64,000 bases of DNA from Lytechinus variegatus (GCF_018143015.1 NC_054756.1:22191298-22255297); one strand, 5' to 3'; positions 23,701 to 35,435 are shown, numbered from the stretch's first letter. Program-made: numbers and translations. The notes: generated by a model from the letters alone, not told the origin.

Positions 23701-26700
23701 TCTCTGGTCGTTATCCCAACAAATAGAACCCTAGAAATTTTACAGGGCGCCCTCAGAAATGTGAGCGATGGTTACACGGCTGGATACTGGATTGGAGGGT
23801 ACGAGGCACCAAAGAATTCCTCCTGGAAATGGGATAAAAGTAAGTAATCTGATGTTATTCAAAGCCATGCAGACCATCTGAACCTGGTCTAGTGTACCGC
23901 AGTCATTTTCATGATAACCTTACAAAAAGTATGAAGTGCACTCCCTTGGCAATTTTAAGGTCTACCTAAGAGTTCAGGACTGATCTTAACGATTGACTCA
24001 TTGGCTATCGGAAATCGACAAAGACTACATTCTGAAACCAATACCCGGGTTAGTGTATTGTATCATACCAAATTTTAGAATATGAACATTATGTTTAATG
24101 TGTGATTCCATATTGTAATTGATGTAGGGCTTACACTTTGTTCTCATTGTCAGCATAGTAATTTGCTCTTTTGCATATAATGAATAGTAATTTGCTGTTC
24201 TTTAGGCTTTAATCGGTGGTTATTTCATTTTGTTCATTCGTACGATACATGGCATTTACTGGAAATCGGGAAATCTTTTCATGAACATGATAAAGAGATG
24301 AATCGGATATTTTATCATCTAAAGACTGTTTTATCCTATACCTCGTTTTCACTGGTGTACGATCCTTTACGGAAGCCACGATTGACCGTTCGTACTGATC
24401 TCGAAAAATTGTGAACCATTTAATTTCTCTCTATGATCAATACAATTGCCTCGACTGAACTGATGATCTGTTACGATCTGATAACATTACTACGATGGCA
24501 CCACGCCACGACTTACCCTAGGGCCGCCGTTTGAATGGTGTCGCGAATTGTGACAGTCAGGATTGGGTATGAAACTAACCAAAGTAACATAGGCCATGTG
24601 TGCGGTCGGACAGTTGTGTCAGTTTTCATGGTTCTGAAAACTTGTTAGATGAAATATTGAAGAAAAGCTCCCAGAGGAAATAATGACCTGAGCGGTATAA
24701 GGTGGGGGGGGGGGGTACTTTGATGCACCTAATTTTGTTATACTATCCATCTTATTTATGATCACGTGTCATGGATCCAGGTGGTGACGTCATCACTGAC
24801 TTCTTTTGGGCCAATGGAGAGCCAACAAATGGAGAGAAAGACACTCGCATAATTTTAAGTAAGGAGTCAAATTGGCAATGGGCGGCGCACCAGTTTGATT
24901 ATAATCAAGATGAAAATAATGAAGCAATTGGCTACTTGTGTCAGTTTGGTGAGTCTTTTTTCCTATTTTTGTGGGAGGGGGGGGGCGTTTTCCCTTAATT
25001 TCATTCCTTTAAAGTTCACTAATCAGTAGATATTCCTATTGGAAAGAACACAGTCTCCATCAGTGTATGCCAGAGTGTTCACAGTGTCGAACACAATATG
25101 AAATCAGCTACACACTGTAAAATTTAGATTAGATTTAAATTTATATATTTCTGTTACTTTCCGTTCAACAAAATAAACAAAATAGAATCGAAGAAACAAT
25201 ACATATTAAACATAACACAGACAATTTGAGCATTTCATTATTGAAAGATTAAACAAAAATTGAGCATCTCAACAGTGTGAATTATACAGTATATTCACAT
25301 CGACGACCATACGAACAAGCTTTGAACAGTCACACTGTCGAGGTGTCAATAGTGTGCATAATATATTCACACAGTCCAATTTGTGAATACACTGTGTTCA
25401 CACTGTGTGACTCTGTTCTTTCCAGCAGGTAATTCATTTTCAAAAATCTATTTCACTAATATAATTAGTTTAGAAGGTGTCACGTGGAAGTGACTTTTTA
25501 TTATTTACTTGCTGCTGCTTGACACCAGATAAGGAAAACGTACAACTGATAAATACGGTTATTGAAAGATTTAATCAAATCTCTGAAATCATTATGTTGT
25601 TTCCTTTTGATTTCTTTTTACAATGATTGCACATGAAAATATACATGAATATTGATAACAAAATATAACTTAACTTAACAATAGTTGTTGAATCGAGCCC
25701 CCATCATCTCTTCTGGCCTGACATGCCCCACTCGGCCTTGGTGGTCGGTTCAGTTCCTGGCCTCCGCAGCTTGCGATGTCTCTTCCACTCGGCATCCGCA
25801 GATCAGAGAGATGTGGCTTCAACGAATTAGTGGACGAGATCGAGCCCCCAATGATGACATGAATTTTGACGAATCATGTCGGTGTCGTTATCTCGTCACC
25901 GACGTAGTACCTCAGTTTTAACTTCGACTGCCTATACTAACATATGTGGTCTGTTCTAATGTTACTAGGACTATCTGTAAGATTTCGAAGTAATTCAAAG
26001 AATTTCAACAACAGATGAGTGCATAAAGCAACACATTCTTATTAATAAAAGGCACTTCATGTGTACCTGTACATCTACACTCATCAATGCTAGAGCACTC
26101 TATTGGCTATTTATGACACTGCATGAAAATGCTTCACCTAATAAGAATATTTCTAATACCTGTACAAAATATGATATCAACCTGGTACACTTGTACTCTA
26201 AAGGGGGGGGATATCAAACGTTTTCAACGCTTGCTTTTGAAATATTCAAAACATATGTACATTTTGACCTAGGTTTAAATATTCACAACACATGAACTAT
26301 CTTTATCATGTTTATAAACTCAGAACATGAGTCTAATCAAAGGAATTAAATTCAATAAATTTCTTCCTTGACAGAAGGGTTTACCGGACAAATGCTCTGT
26401 CACATCGTTGATCCGTGCAAGGCTAGCATTGCGAGTAACCATTTTTGCTGCCCGCAGACAGGTCACCCGCAGGTTACCCCCTTTGACAGTATCTCGCACG
26501 AATGTCAAACTCAGTTGCCCGCAGAAGCGCGCGCAAGTCTGATTTGCACGCAGAAAAGTTTTGAGCATGCTCAAAACTTTGTTGCGTGGTGCGGGCAATC
26601 ACCTGCATGGAACGATGTGGCAGGGCCTTTTCAATAAACGAATCATGATTTAAAGCTTCTTGACACGGCTTTATAAGACATCAAAATTTAGGGGGTTTCT

Positions 26701-29700
26701 TTTTACATAAAAGATTACCTTAAAATTAATAAGGGTTTCCTTATAATCAAATAATTTGTAGTTTTATTATCTAGGAAGTAAAGTAAAATAAAAATCGCCT
26801 TAAAAATGCCCATTTGCTCATTACGTCACTGATCCCAATACAGCAAGGTTGGATGCCACTTGTATTGACCTAAAAAAATGTTGTTCTTTTTGTTTGACTG
26901 AGACACGAAACGAGACTCTAATAATCGTTTTTTTTTGGGGTATCTTTCATGAATTCAACAGATTCAACATGCGTCACCGCAGGTTTAAGTATATCGGACG
27001 ACGGGGTATTTCCATACAATGGCAGGTGCTACTTCTTTCAGAATGTTGGTTTCTTCAAATGGGCTGATGCGAATAGCGTTGTTGGTGATGCAGGAAATCC
27101 CGGATGCCTTGGCATTGGAGACCGGAGTGGTTTCCTGGCCGAAATACGAGATGAGGAAACACAGAATTTTGTGGAACTATTCGGGGAAAGGAGTTACTGG
27201 ATAGGAGCGGTGCTTGAAGAATCAAGTTCTGGCAGATCATGGCTTTGGGTTGACGGTAGGTATATACGAGGATCAAGATTCTACTTTTCTTTTACAACAT
27301 GTATGTAAAACGTACATTATTTCCAACGTGAAAGTTTGATGGTATTTCATATTCTTATAGACGACAGCGTTGATTAAGGGCGGTGTAACATGGTGACTTA
27401 TGTTAAATTAAAAAAAAAACTTCAAAGTCATTAACGGCACAGGAAGATTACATAATGCTTAGATGGATTGTGGTGCTTGATCTGCAAACAAAATTAATGA
27501 GTGTAGTTAAAGGACAAGTCCACCCCAACAAAAACCTGATTTGAATGAAAAGAGAAAAATTCAACACGCATAATACTGAAAATTTCATCAAAATCGGATG
27601 TAAAATAAGAAAGTTATGACATTTCAAAGTTTCGCTTATTTTTAACAAAATAATTATATGAACGAGCCAGCTACATCCAAATGAGAGAGTCGATGATGTC
27701 ATTCACTCACTATTTCTTTTGTTTTTTATTGTTTGAAATATGAAATATTTTGATTTTCTCGTCATTGTCATGTGAAATGAGGTTTCATTCCTCCCTGAAC
27801 ACGTGGAATTCCATTATTTTAACATTTTGTGCTTCAGGCAAAGAGGTCCTAATCGTCAAATTCGTAAAAAATGAAATATTGTATAATTCAAACAATAGAA
27901 AACAAAAGAAATAGTGAGTGAGTGACATCATCAATTCTCTCATTTGGATGTAACTGGCTCGTTCATATAACTATTTTGTTAAAAATAAGCGAAACTTTGA
28001 AATGTCATAACTTTCTTATTTTACATCCGATTTTGATGAAATTTTCAGTGTTATGCTTGTTGAATTTTTTTCCGTAATCAAATAAAAAAATATACAATAT
28101 ACAGGAGCGATACATACAATAATAACGGAGGATCACCCAATTCAGCTGTATTTGCAAAATACTGCTGTTTTTCCTTGGGGTCCTACAAAAATCAAGTTTT
28201 TGTTGGGGTGTACTTGTCCTTTAACAACGCTACGATGTAGTCTGTATTCATCAGACCCTATTCTACAACAAACCCTGTACACAGGGACCTATCCACGGAG
28301 GATTAGTCTATTGTTACTGGGGGTGCTGTGACAATGCTCCGCTGCACCCCCAGTAACAACAGATAATCTTCCATGGCCATGGTGGCCAAGTCCATGCCTG
28401 TACAGTACATCGAACAACGAGTGGCCTTTGCATAAGAAGCTATAGGACGAAGTAGGTCTTATATTATTTTGATATTGGGGACAATAGATAAAGCGTCCAA
28501 AACCATGGCAGTGATCTTGGTGGTGTTGCATTATTTTGAGCCCTTACCAAGCTGTTTTTATATTACTAGCAAAAGAAAATGTAATTGAAATTGCACTCAC
28601 TTTTCTCAAACCATGTATTGTTATATGGTCAACATGTTGAAAAATACTTCAAACTTCCGACTTTCCTACGTCTCTTAGTTTTAAAAAAGAAAATCGCAAC
28701 CAATTAATATACCACTCTATTATTCGTCCTACTGTCGGTCGATTTTTTACGAACAGGATAACTGATCGTAACTGATATTAAACATCTTTGAACCATTCAA
28801 ACGTTTCTACGCTAAATAATCATGATTGCCACGTCTGAGCTGATTTACGACCCGATACGATGTGATACGTTCATTATGATGACTCCACGATTAAGACCAT
28901 GGTTTCAATCGTGACATGGATCGTAGTCACTAGAGTACCTAAGAGGGGGACAGACTGCCCCCCTCCCTGACGAGTCACAACTGATCCAAGGGACGTGCCC
29001 CCCCCCCTCGAGAACCAAAATTAATAATTGTAATGTAAAAATGCAATGGAAACAGACGTGCGCCCCCTAGACCTTTTTTGTCATTTTTTTAAATACGAAA
29101 TACCCTTTATTTGCGGTTGAAGACCTTTTTTGTGTTTATCAATGTTTTTCGCGGACGAAATATCCTCCAAAAATTTGCCCGCTTTTTGGAAAATCCTGGG
29201 TACGCCGCTGATCGTAGCGATAGGAGCTAGGGCTATAGCAGTTTTTTTTTTACCTTTTGAACGGCGGAGATTGCCAAATCCATTCCTGTTTATTACTGTC
29301 GCTAAAGGTTCTTCGATATCTTCATCGTGGTGGGGTCCAGAGGAGCCCAGTGATAGCTACGAGAACTGCATTGACCTTTACCCGTTCCAAGATGAAGGTT
29401 ACTTGATGAACGACGAGGCTTGCTCAAGCACTCTTCGCTATGTTTGCGAATTCAGTAAGAACTTTGTGTTGTCATTATATCACTTTGAGATTTCTGTTTC
29501 CCTTTTTTCGTTTACTTTCAATTATTATAATTTTGTATATTGTTTCCATGCTTTGTGGGAATCGTCCTACATTACTGACGTCGATGCAGCGGCAATCTTT
29601 CTCCGTCTTGCCACTATGAAAAAGAGTATTTGTTTCATTAATTGAGTTTCAACTCAACTGGAAAAGTTGATTCCCCCCCCCCCCTCAATCCCACAACACA

Positions 29701-32700
29701 CAAATTGGCACTTAGCAACTGATAGCAGCCCAACTGTTATCATGGTTATAAATCACGCCAACCCTACATTTTATTGGCCATTCTGATTTTGTGTTCTTGT
29801 CCATAAATCTGTTGCTCCAGCTAGAGTAGGGGATAGTCAAAGTTGAACCTTTTTCCTATGTTTGAAGGCATTTTGAATCCAGCTGTTATTTTCCATGAGA
29901 TCTAAAATTTCAATTTCAGGTGTTACCAATTCTACAACGGTATGTGGCGACCCGGGCACACCTTACCGCGGGTACCGTGCTGACGAAATATCGGCCTCTT
30001 TCCTCCCTGGAGATAGCATCGAATTTTCGTGTGACGAAGGATACGAAATAGCGGGAGCATCAAAAGTCGTGTGCCAGCCGGATGGGACGTGGAATGAAAC
30101 GGCCCCAACCTGTGAAGGTACGAATGATGTGTAATCACCTTCCATCCTTATTTTATTCTATTAGCATGATTATAGCTGAGACTGACTGTCGAATAAACAA
30201 TCTTTTGTACATATTTTATGGATATTTTTCATTCTTTTATTGAAGTATATATATAATTTCGCATGGTTACTACGTAACTTTTTCATACTCCAATTTCGCG
30301 ACAAAAAATAACTTCTAATCAAACGGAATTTTTAAAAAGAGTTTAGTCGATGATCCTTGTAATTGAGATCTCGATGTAATTATTACAAAAATTGGATTCG
30401 GCTTTTCTATAAGTTATATATGCTCCACTTCATTACTGTTTTCTTTCACCTCAGTCTGCCCTTATTTTCCTTTATCTTTCCTGGCCACATAGTAATTGCT
30501 TGGTCGCATTTCACCTTTACTTACAGCCATCGAATGTGGCCCTACCCCATCTGTCCAGAACGCCAGCCTTTCGTACCTGACCTCTAGTACGTACCGTGGT
30601 ACCGCGGTATACAGCTGCAACGAAGGATATGAGTTGGCGGGGAACCCATCCATCTACTGCATGTCCAACGGAAACTGGAGCGCTGCCGATTTTACCTGTC
30701 AAGGTTCGTCTAACCAGAGAGTTCTCCCTGGTCTAACGTTGCTGATGTTGAAGCGATCCCATACTGTGATATTTGTCGGCATTAAGCGTATCTCAACAAA
30801 TTGTTGTCGACATCCCTTCCCATAAGATAATTGCACGAACATGGTGGATTAACGATGCGTACATGTACACTATGCAGTTCGTCATGTTAGGTTTGTTCTT
30901 AAAGGACAAGTCCACCCCAACAAAAACTTGATTTGAATAAAAAGAGAAAAATTAAAAAAACATAACACTGAAAATTTCATCAAAATTGGATGTAAAATAA
31001 GAAAGTTATGACATTTTAAAGTTCTGCTTCATTCACAAAACAGTTATATGCACATCTCGGCATGTCTCGGTTGGTATGCAATGAGGGAACTGATGACATC
31101 ACTCACTCACTATTTATTTTGTATTTTATTATATGAAATATGAAATATTTTTATCTTCTCGTCATTGTCATGTGAAATTAAGTGTCATTCCTCCCTGAAC
31201 ACGTGGAATTCCATTATTTTAACATTTTGTAATTCAGGCATGGAAGTCCTAATCATCAAATTCGTAAAAAAAATTAAATATTGTATAATTCAAACAATAA
31301 AAAAACATAAGAAATAGTGAGTGAGTGACATCATCAACTCTATCATTTGGATGTAACTGGCTCGTTCATATAACTATTTTGTTAAAAATAACCGAAACTT
31401 TGAAACGTCATAACTTTCTTAGTTTACATCCGATTTTGATGGAATTTTCAGCATTGTGCTTGTCTGATTTTTCTCTATTGATTCAAATCAACTTTTATCT
31501 GAGGTTGACTTGACCTTTAAGTACAAAATGTGGAATAGTGAGGAGGAAAAAATACTAGAAAATGACAAAGAAGGAAGATGGGAGGAACAAAGGAAAGACT
31601 CATCAGGGAAGTACTATGAAGGTAAAAAATGGCAGAGTGACTGCGAGAACTTAGAGAATAAGTGTGCACAATTAAGAGTTGACAGTTCTTACGTAAGTGT
31701 GTGAGGCAATCCGTCATTTTTGTTTTACTAAGTTACTGTTATGAATCAATGACTATACAGCTAACGTGCTCACAATCTGTTGCATTAGTAGATCCTTACA
31801 TCGTCGAGAGATATTGCCTTCATAAAATGTTTTCGAATGTTTCATTTTTTATCTTATAGAGATAGAGAGCACGACTGCACTGGAAGAAACTACCTTGATA
31901 ATCACCACTGCGTTTGATGAGGACACTACCATTGTTGATTTCACAACCGTGCAGGATTCTACTACTATTGCAGAGACAACGACATTACTAGACACCACAT
32001 TACATGAACTAACTACAGCAGTTGGCCAGACTACACTGAAGAAAACAACAATAGAAGATGGTACGACATACCCTCTAGGTACCACATCTGCCCCTGAAGT
32101 TTCCACGATACCCACCGATGCGCCATCTACAAACGCAATGTTTACAACCAACTTGTATTCAACTGAAAAGATATTCACTCCTGATGACTCAACAACCGAA
32201 GTTGATAGTACGACAATTTTCCAAACCACTGGTTTTGAAACGACATATGTTGATGCTTCCACGAAAGATTTTCCATCTACATTAGCCGATAATACCATGC
32301 CAATTGTTTCTACTGTTGGCACCACCTTTACAACGGAAACAGATGCGACAGACATGCCAACGGTGTCGACAGGAACATTTGGGGCAGAAACGTCAATGAT
32401 GACGTCAGAAATAACATCGGTGCCGACAACCAGCGACATAACATCTGGTCATACGTCACCTAGTCCTACAACATTCGATCCCTCCACAGTCGGCCTTACA
32501 ACACCACTTCCCCCAACAGTTGAACCTCCAACCACGGAGCGTCTTTCAACGTCAGATCCAGCAACAACTGATCATCCAACATCGATTCCTACATCAGTTC
32601 TCCCCACAACAACAGGCTCCATTTCAACTGTTGCTCTTACCTCGGGTCAACCCTCATCATTGCTTACAACCTCCAAACCGACTGTACCGACAACACCAAG

Positions 32701-34942
32701 ACCAACGACACCAACAAGCAATCCCACAGTTTTACCGCCTACAACAAACAGACGTACAAGAACTCCGACATCACAAATACCCACAACATCGAGTGAAATA
32801 TCCGCAACCAGCAGTAGAGTTACAGCTTTCCAGTCCAGTTCAACAGAAATTATTCCATCTACTTCTTCAGAGGCCCTCTGGACCAGGTCAACCCAGACCA
32901 CAGAAGCGTCTGGGAAGAATGAAAACCCTTTTCCTGTTGCTCTTATTGGTAGGTGCCGTTCAGTTTATTCATTCCAATTGCAAATGTCTGCTGCTTACGA
33001 AGTTTGGTTTAGTACTGGATTAGGAAATGGTTCACCAAACATACTTCTTATTCTGTCGATGTCACATTCATAATTTGTTCGTGTAGAAAGATATCGGAAG
33101 ACCGGGAAGGGGATGATTGCTTTGACACGCCTACGTTTGTGAAAAGAATTGCATTTCTTTTCAGAAATATTTGAGGAAAGGGGCCAATTTGATTTTAGCC
33201 AAGTATTAAAGTTTGGATTGATGAGCGACTTGGTTTGAACGTGCAAACTTTGCAATATATATTTTCCAATGGTGGGGCTACATGTAAATCCTTTGATCAT
33301 ACACTTTTGTGCCGGATTCACGCCCAGGCCCTGGCAAAATAAAAGCTCTTTTGAATCACCACGTGCATGATGTACGTTATCAAGGGAATTCATCTTGTTC
33401 TGCGAGATTATCCGGATCTTAAGGGATTCGTAATTCTAAATGTACTCATATTTTGATTTAATCTTCTTGATATCTGAATCGTTGACGGCTAAACACATTT
33501 TTACTGATTACAAAAGTAAGAAGATAAAACAAATCTAGAATTTAAAGGGGGGTGTTTAACAGTTCATTTATTAAAACTTACAGTTTCTACCAGACTTCAT
33601 TACTGTGAGGAACATTGAGCGTATAGTGATGTGCACAATATGTTTAGATCCTTGTAATTACGTCATCTATCTCTCTTCTATAGCTACGATATCAGCAATA
33701 TTCGGACTTCTCCTCATCGTTATCGTACTCATCTTTATCATTGCATTGATGACGTCGTCCAAGAAAAGAAAGTAAGCAGACGAGTAATAATATTTTTTTG
33801 TGTATTATCTCGAACAGAAATAGTTGAATGTGTTGAAGTATGAACTTGTTTATTAGTGCGGTAATTAATGATATTGAAACATGTATGCATGCTATAAGTT
33901 CAATTAATGTTATGACAGAAAGGGAAAGAGGAAGTAAAGACGGTGCTAAATAAGAGGTAGAAAGGGAGAACAACAAAGAAGGGGAAAAAAATTATATTTA
34001 AAAAAACCGAAGAATGTGGATTTAACAAGGAAGGGAAAATGAGAAAAAGTATGAATTGCATGTACATGGTAAAAGAAAGATAGGCAAATAGTTACAATTG
34101 GGCAGTTCGATGAAATAATGAACCTTTTTGTACGTCCGACCCCAATTTTTCTCAAGATTTACTTCACTTTATATACTGACCGAGTCATGGTCATTTGAGG
34201 GCATTACGGACTGTCAAAATAACAAGATATCAGAGTCAGAAAGTTTCATGAAAAAGATGAAAGTCCCACATGTAGGGGTTCGGGCGTACATATTTTATGG
34301 AATTTCCCAACGTTTTGGTAAAATTTTCTGAAACATTACGTGGAACCAGTTGTGGCTGTTTCCTTCTACGTAACGTCATATTTTCCTATCAACTTTGAAC
34401 GTGGAACGCATGTGGATTAATATTGTTTTTATTTTGTTATTGCATACATATGCCGCCCAATATTGCCATTCATCCCATGCATGTTTTCTTGCAGGAGCAC
34501 TTCGCACAATCTTCTCATGACCGATTTCGGCCCGGCGCCAACTTCCGAGGACAAACTTTCAAATGACTACGTCTCTGCGAGTGAGATGATGGTCAACAGC
34601 GTCTTTGCCGACGAGGAATATAGAAAAAGCATCCTGAACTACAGACCCTTAATGCCCCGAATATCATCTACATCTAGCAGTAACCATAGTCAAAATGGGT
34701 GGGGGTTTTCTAGGACGAACTCAGAGGGCGTTCCCGGTGCTGCTCCAGGGAATGGCCAAAGACCACCGATTTACGAAAACGTTTCCAGGAGCAATCCGTC
34801 GAGCGTTGTCAGGTTTCCGTCAACGTTTGATGATAAACTTGCAGAGAAGGGACTGGTTTCCTTTGACCCAACAAAGAGAAAGGACCTTATACCATCCGAT
34901 ATGATGGTCAATGGAGACATTGTTTTTGAGGGCACCGAATAG
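20647..34942 (+). CDS. Gene B: CCP/C-type lectin mosaic receptor with mucin-like stalk, 12 exons
   Basis: The joined exons are 20647-20722, 21467-21682, 22602-22775, 23576-23839, 24781-24948, 26962-27255, 29308-29454, 29920-30117, 30527-30703, 31860-32948, 33684-33771 and 34495-34942, giving 3339 nt and 1112 aa. Domains in order: signal peptide (1-22), CCP/sushi (27-97), CCP (99-155), C-type lectin domain (157-299), C-type lectin domain (301-446), CCP (448-512), CCP (514-571), Ser/Thr-rich stalk (573-934), TM helix (about 936-957) and cytoplasmic tail (about 958-1112). All introns before the TM exon are phase 1, as in exon-shuffled extracellular proteins. The likely role is a cell-surface recognition or adhesion receptor; ligand binding is unknown. 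The tail has LNYRPL (1011-1016), which fits the ITIM pattern, and IYENV (1056-1060), which fits a pYxN site. More phase-1 modules could have been missed in the long introns without breaking the frame. Confidence 0.88.
21467..21682 (+). CDS. Gene B exon 2: CCP domain 1
   Basis: It runs from ACATTTAG| to CGAAA|GTAAGT, phase 1-1. There are four cysteines (GCNETTAV, FTCDIGFEM, AVCNGTSGEW, PKCES) with the Trp of a sushi domain. Confidence 0.88.
21730..22079. mobile_element. Foldback MITE with long arms, TA ends
   Basis: The left end TACACACTAAGAAATAAAGG and the right end CCTTTATTTCTTAGTGTGTA are inverse. Symmetry extends about 130 bp inward through repeated GGTTCAAAATTGAACC-like words. TA at both ends is consistent with a Tc1/mariner-type target site. 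It lies in intron 2 of gene B. Confidence 0.8.
22602..22775 (+). CDS. Gene B exon 3: CCP domain 2
   Basis: It runs from CGAAATAG| to CGAG|GTAAGT, phase 1-1. It reads ISCQSPPLPAYGYF, YTCEQEF, ATCQADGTWSSEPPRC, the full four-cysteine sushi pattern. Confidence 0.92.
23576..23839 (+). CDS. Gene B exon 4: first half of C-type lectin domain 1
   Basis: It runs from TTCAAAG| to AAAA|GTAAGT, phase 1-1. It encodes TWNEANETCVVQGGSLVVI, YWIGGY and SWKWDK, the usual long-loop-proximal CTLD core. Confidence 0.9.
24781..24948 (+). CDS. Gene B exon 5: second half of C-type lectin domain 1
   Basis: It runs from GATCCAG| to TTTG|GTGAGT, phase 1-1. It encodes FFWANGEPTNGEKD and ends GYLCQF. Neither inner-disulfide cysteine nor a WND motif is present, so this CTLD is divergent. 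Confidence 0.88.
26555..26580. repeat. Perfect 26-bp palindrome in a larger hairpin
   Basis: AAAGTTTTGAGCA is followed directly by its exact reverse complement. Flanking GCACGCAG and TTGCGTGGTGC extend the symmetry. The surrounding 26383-26625 contains further inverse words (CCCGCA and TGCGGG), so this is probably the centre of a foldback element. Confidence 0.65.
26962..27255 (+). CDS. Gene B exon 6: first half of C-type lectin domain 2
   Basis: It runs from TTCAACAG| to GACG|GTAGGT, phase 1-1. It encodes GRCYFFQNVGFFKWADAN, GFLAEIRDEETQNFV, YWIGAV and SWLWVD. Confidence 0.9.
27508..28224. mobile_element. Foldback MITE, AAGGACAAGTCCACCCC family, copy 1
   Basis: It begins TTAAAGGACAAGTCCACCCC and ends with TTGGGGTGTACTTGTCCTTTAA. 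Long inverse arms share GGATGTAAAATAAGAAAGTT and its reverse complement. Both ends carry TTAA. It is about 715 bp, in intron 6 of gene B. Confidence 0.8.
28940..29215. repeat. C-rich repeat with GACGAGTC words
   Basis: It starts near CCTAAGAGGGGGACAGACTG and ends near GGAAAATCCTGGGTACGCCG. It shares order and wording with 50918-51188 (GGGGGACAGACT, GACGA, GGAAAATCATAGGTACGC). Confidence 0.55.
29308..29454 (+). CDS. Gene B exon 7: second half of C-type lectin domain 2
   Basis: It runs from CTAAAG| to TTCA|GTAAGA, phase 1-1. It encodes SWWGPEEPSDSYENC, GYLMNDEAC and LRYVCEF. Here the inner cysteine pair and an MND variant of WND are kept. Confidence 0.9.
29920..30117 (+). CDS. Gene B exon 8: CCP domain 3
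   Basis: It runs from AATTTCAG| to GAAG|GTACGA, phase 1-1. It encodes TVCGDPGTPYRGY, FSCDEGYEIAG and VVCQPDGTWNETAPTCE. Confidence 0.93.
30527..30703 (+). CDS. Gene B exon 9: CCP domain 4
   Basis: It runs from CTTACAG| to CAAG|GTTCGT, phase 1-1. It encodes IECGPTPSVQNASLSY, YSCNEGYELAGNPSIYC and NWSAADFTC. Confidence 0.93.
30899..31520. mobile_element. Foldback MITE, AAGGACAAGTCCACCCC family, copy 2
   Basis: It begins TTAAAGGACAAGTCCACCCC and ends TTGACTTGACCTTTAA. The inner arms match copy 1, for example CCTCCCTGAACACGTGGAAT. It is about 620 bp, in intron 9 of gene B. Confidence 0.8.
31860..32948 (+). CDS. Gene B exon 10: mucin-like Ser/Thr-rich stalk
   Basis: A single 1089-nt exon (CTTATAG| to ATTG|GTAGGT, phase 1-1) encodes about 362 residues dominated by Thr, Ser and Pro with no cysteine apparent. 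Dense O-glycosylation and an extended stalk are expected. The repeats are degenerate and not an exact tandem array. Confidence 0.88.
33684..33771 (+). CDS. Gene B exon 11: transmembrane exon
   Basis: It runs from TCTATAG| to GAAA|GTAAGC, phase 1 to phase 2. It encodes a helix (AIFGLLLIVIVLIFIIALM) followed by TSSKKRK. Confidence 0.88.
34495..34942 (+). CDS. Gene B exon 12: cytoplasmic tail and stop
   Basis: The acceptor TTCTTGCAG| supplies one base that completes Lys. The 148-residue tail contains NDYVSA, EEYRKS, LNYRPL and IYENV and ends at TAG 34940-34942. Confidence 0.88.
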
Positions 34943-35429
34943 CATTAAGCACTTTCTTATGACCATATCTTGTCTGGTTTGGGGTTTTGGTAATCACACT
35001 ACCCACTCAACATTCTCGCAGCTCTCGCCTCAAAGGTGAATGGCTATTTTCATTCGAGTGTAATTTATGTTTGGCAAGCTTGAGATCAAATAAGCAACGG
35101 ATGACTTCGAAGCCTGGAGGGCAATGCATAATTTCTTTACATCATGTCAGACCCAAATTGTTCAATGCTTTGATCTCCGTTCATTCAAACTCAGTTCACA
35201 AATATGCAAATAATTTTATTTATCCATGAATGGAATATACATGTAATTTTCATAGAAAATGAATTTTGAAACTGCACTTTTGTGCATCTTCTTTTTAAAG
35301 AATAGGCGAGTAAAAGTCAGAAGGTTAGAATGCTTTTTGAGTAAGCTTGATCATGAGAATGATACAAACATCATGGACATGCATCCAAAGACAGTATATT
35401 TTTTTCGGTATTTAGAATGATAATATAAC

Positions 35430-35435
35430 AATAAA
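35430..35435 (+). terminator. Candidate poly(A) signal of gene B
   Basis: AATAAA lies about 490 bp after the gene B stop codon, just before a SINE. Canonical hexamer; cleavage there is inferred. Confidence 0.45.

Noticed and set aside
24340-24560. Similarity among ACGATC-rich stretches near 24340, 28740 and 52300
   Set aside because: The shared words (CGTACGAT, GAACCATT, ACGATCTG) suggest a repeat family, but I could not fix ends or a consistent alignment by eye.
31510-31704. Lys/Glu-rich frame in intron 9 of gene B
   Set aside because: It begins in the edge of a foldback element. The composition is purine-rich low complexity and it has no CCP or lectin pattern.
32520-33023. Gln/His/Pro-rich frame overlapping gene B exon 10
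   Set aside because: It is an alternate frame of the Thr-rich stalk exon, whose own frame fits splice phases.
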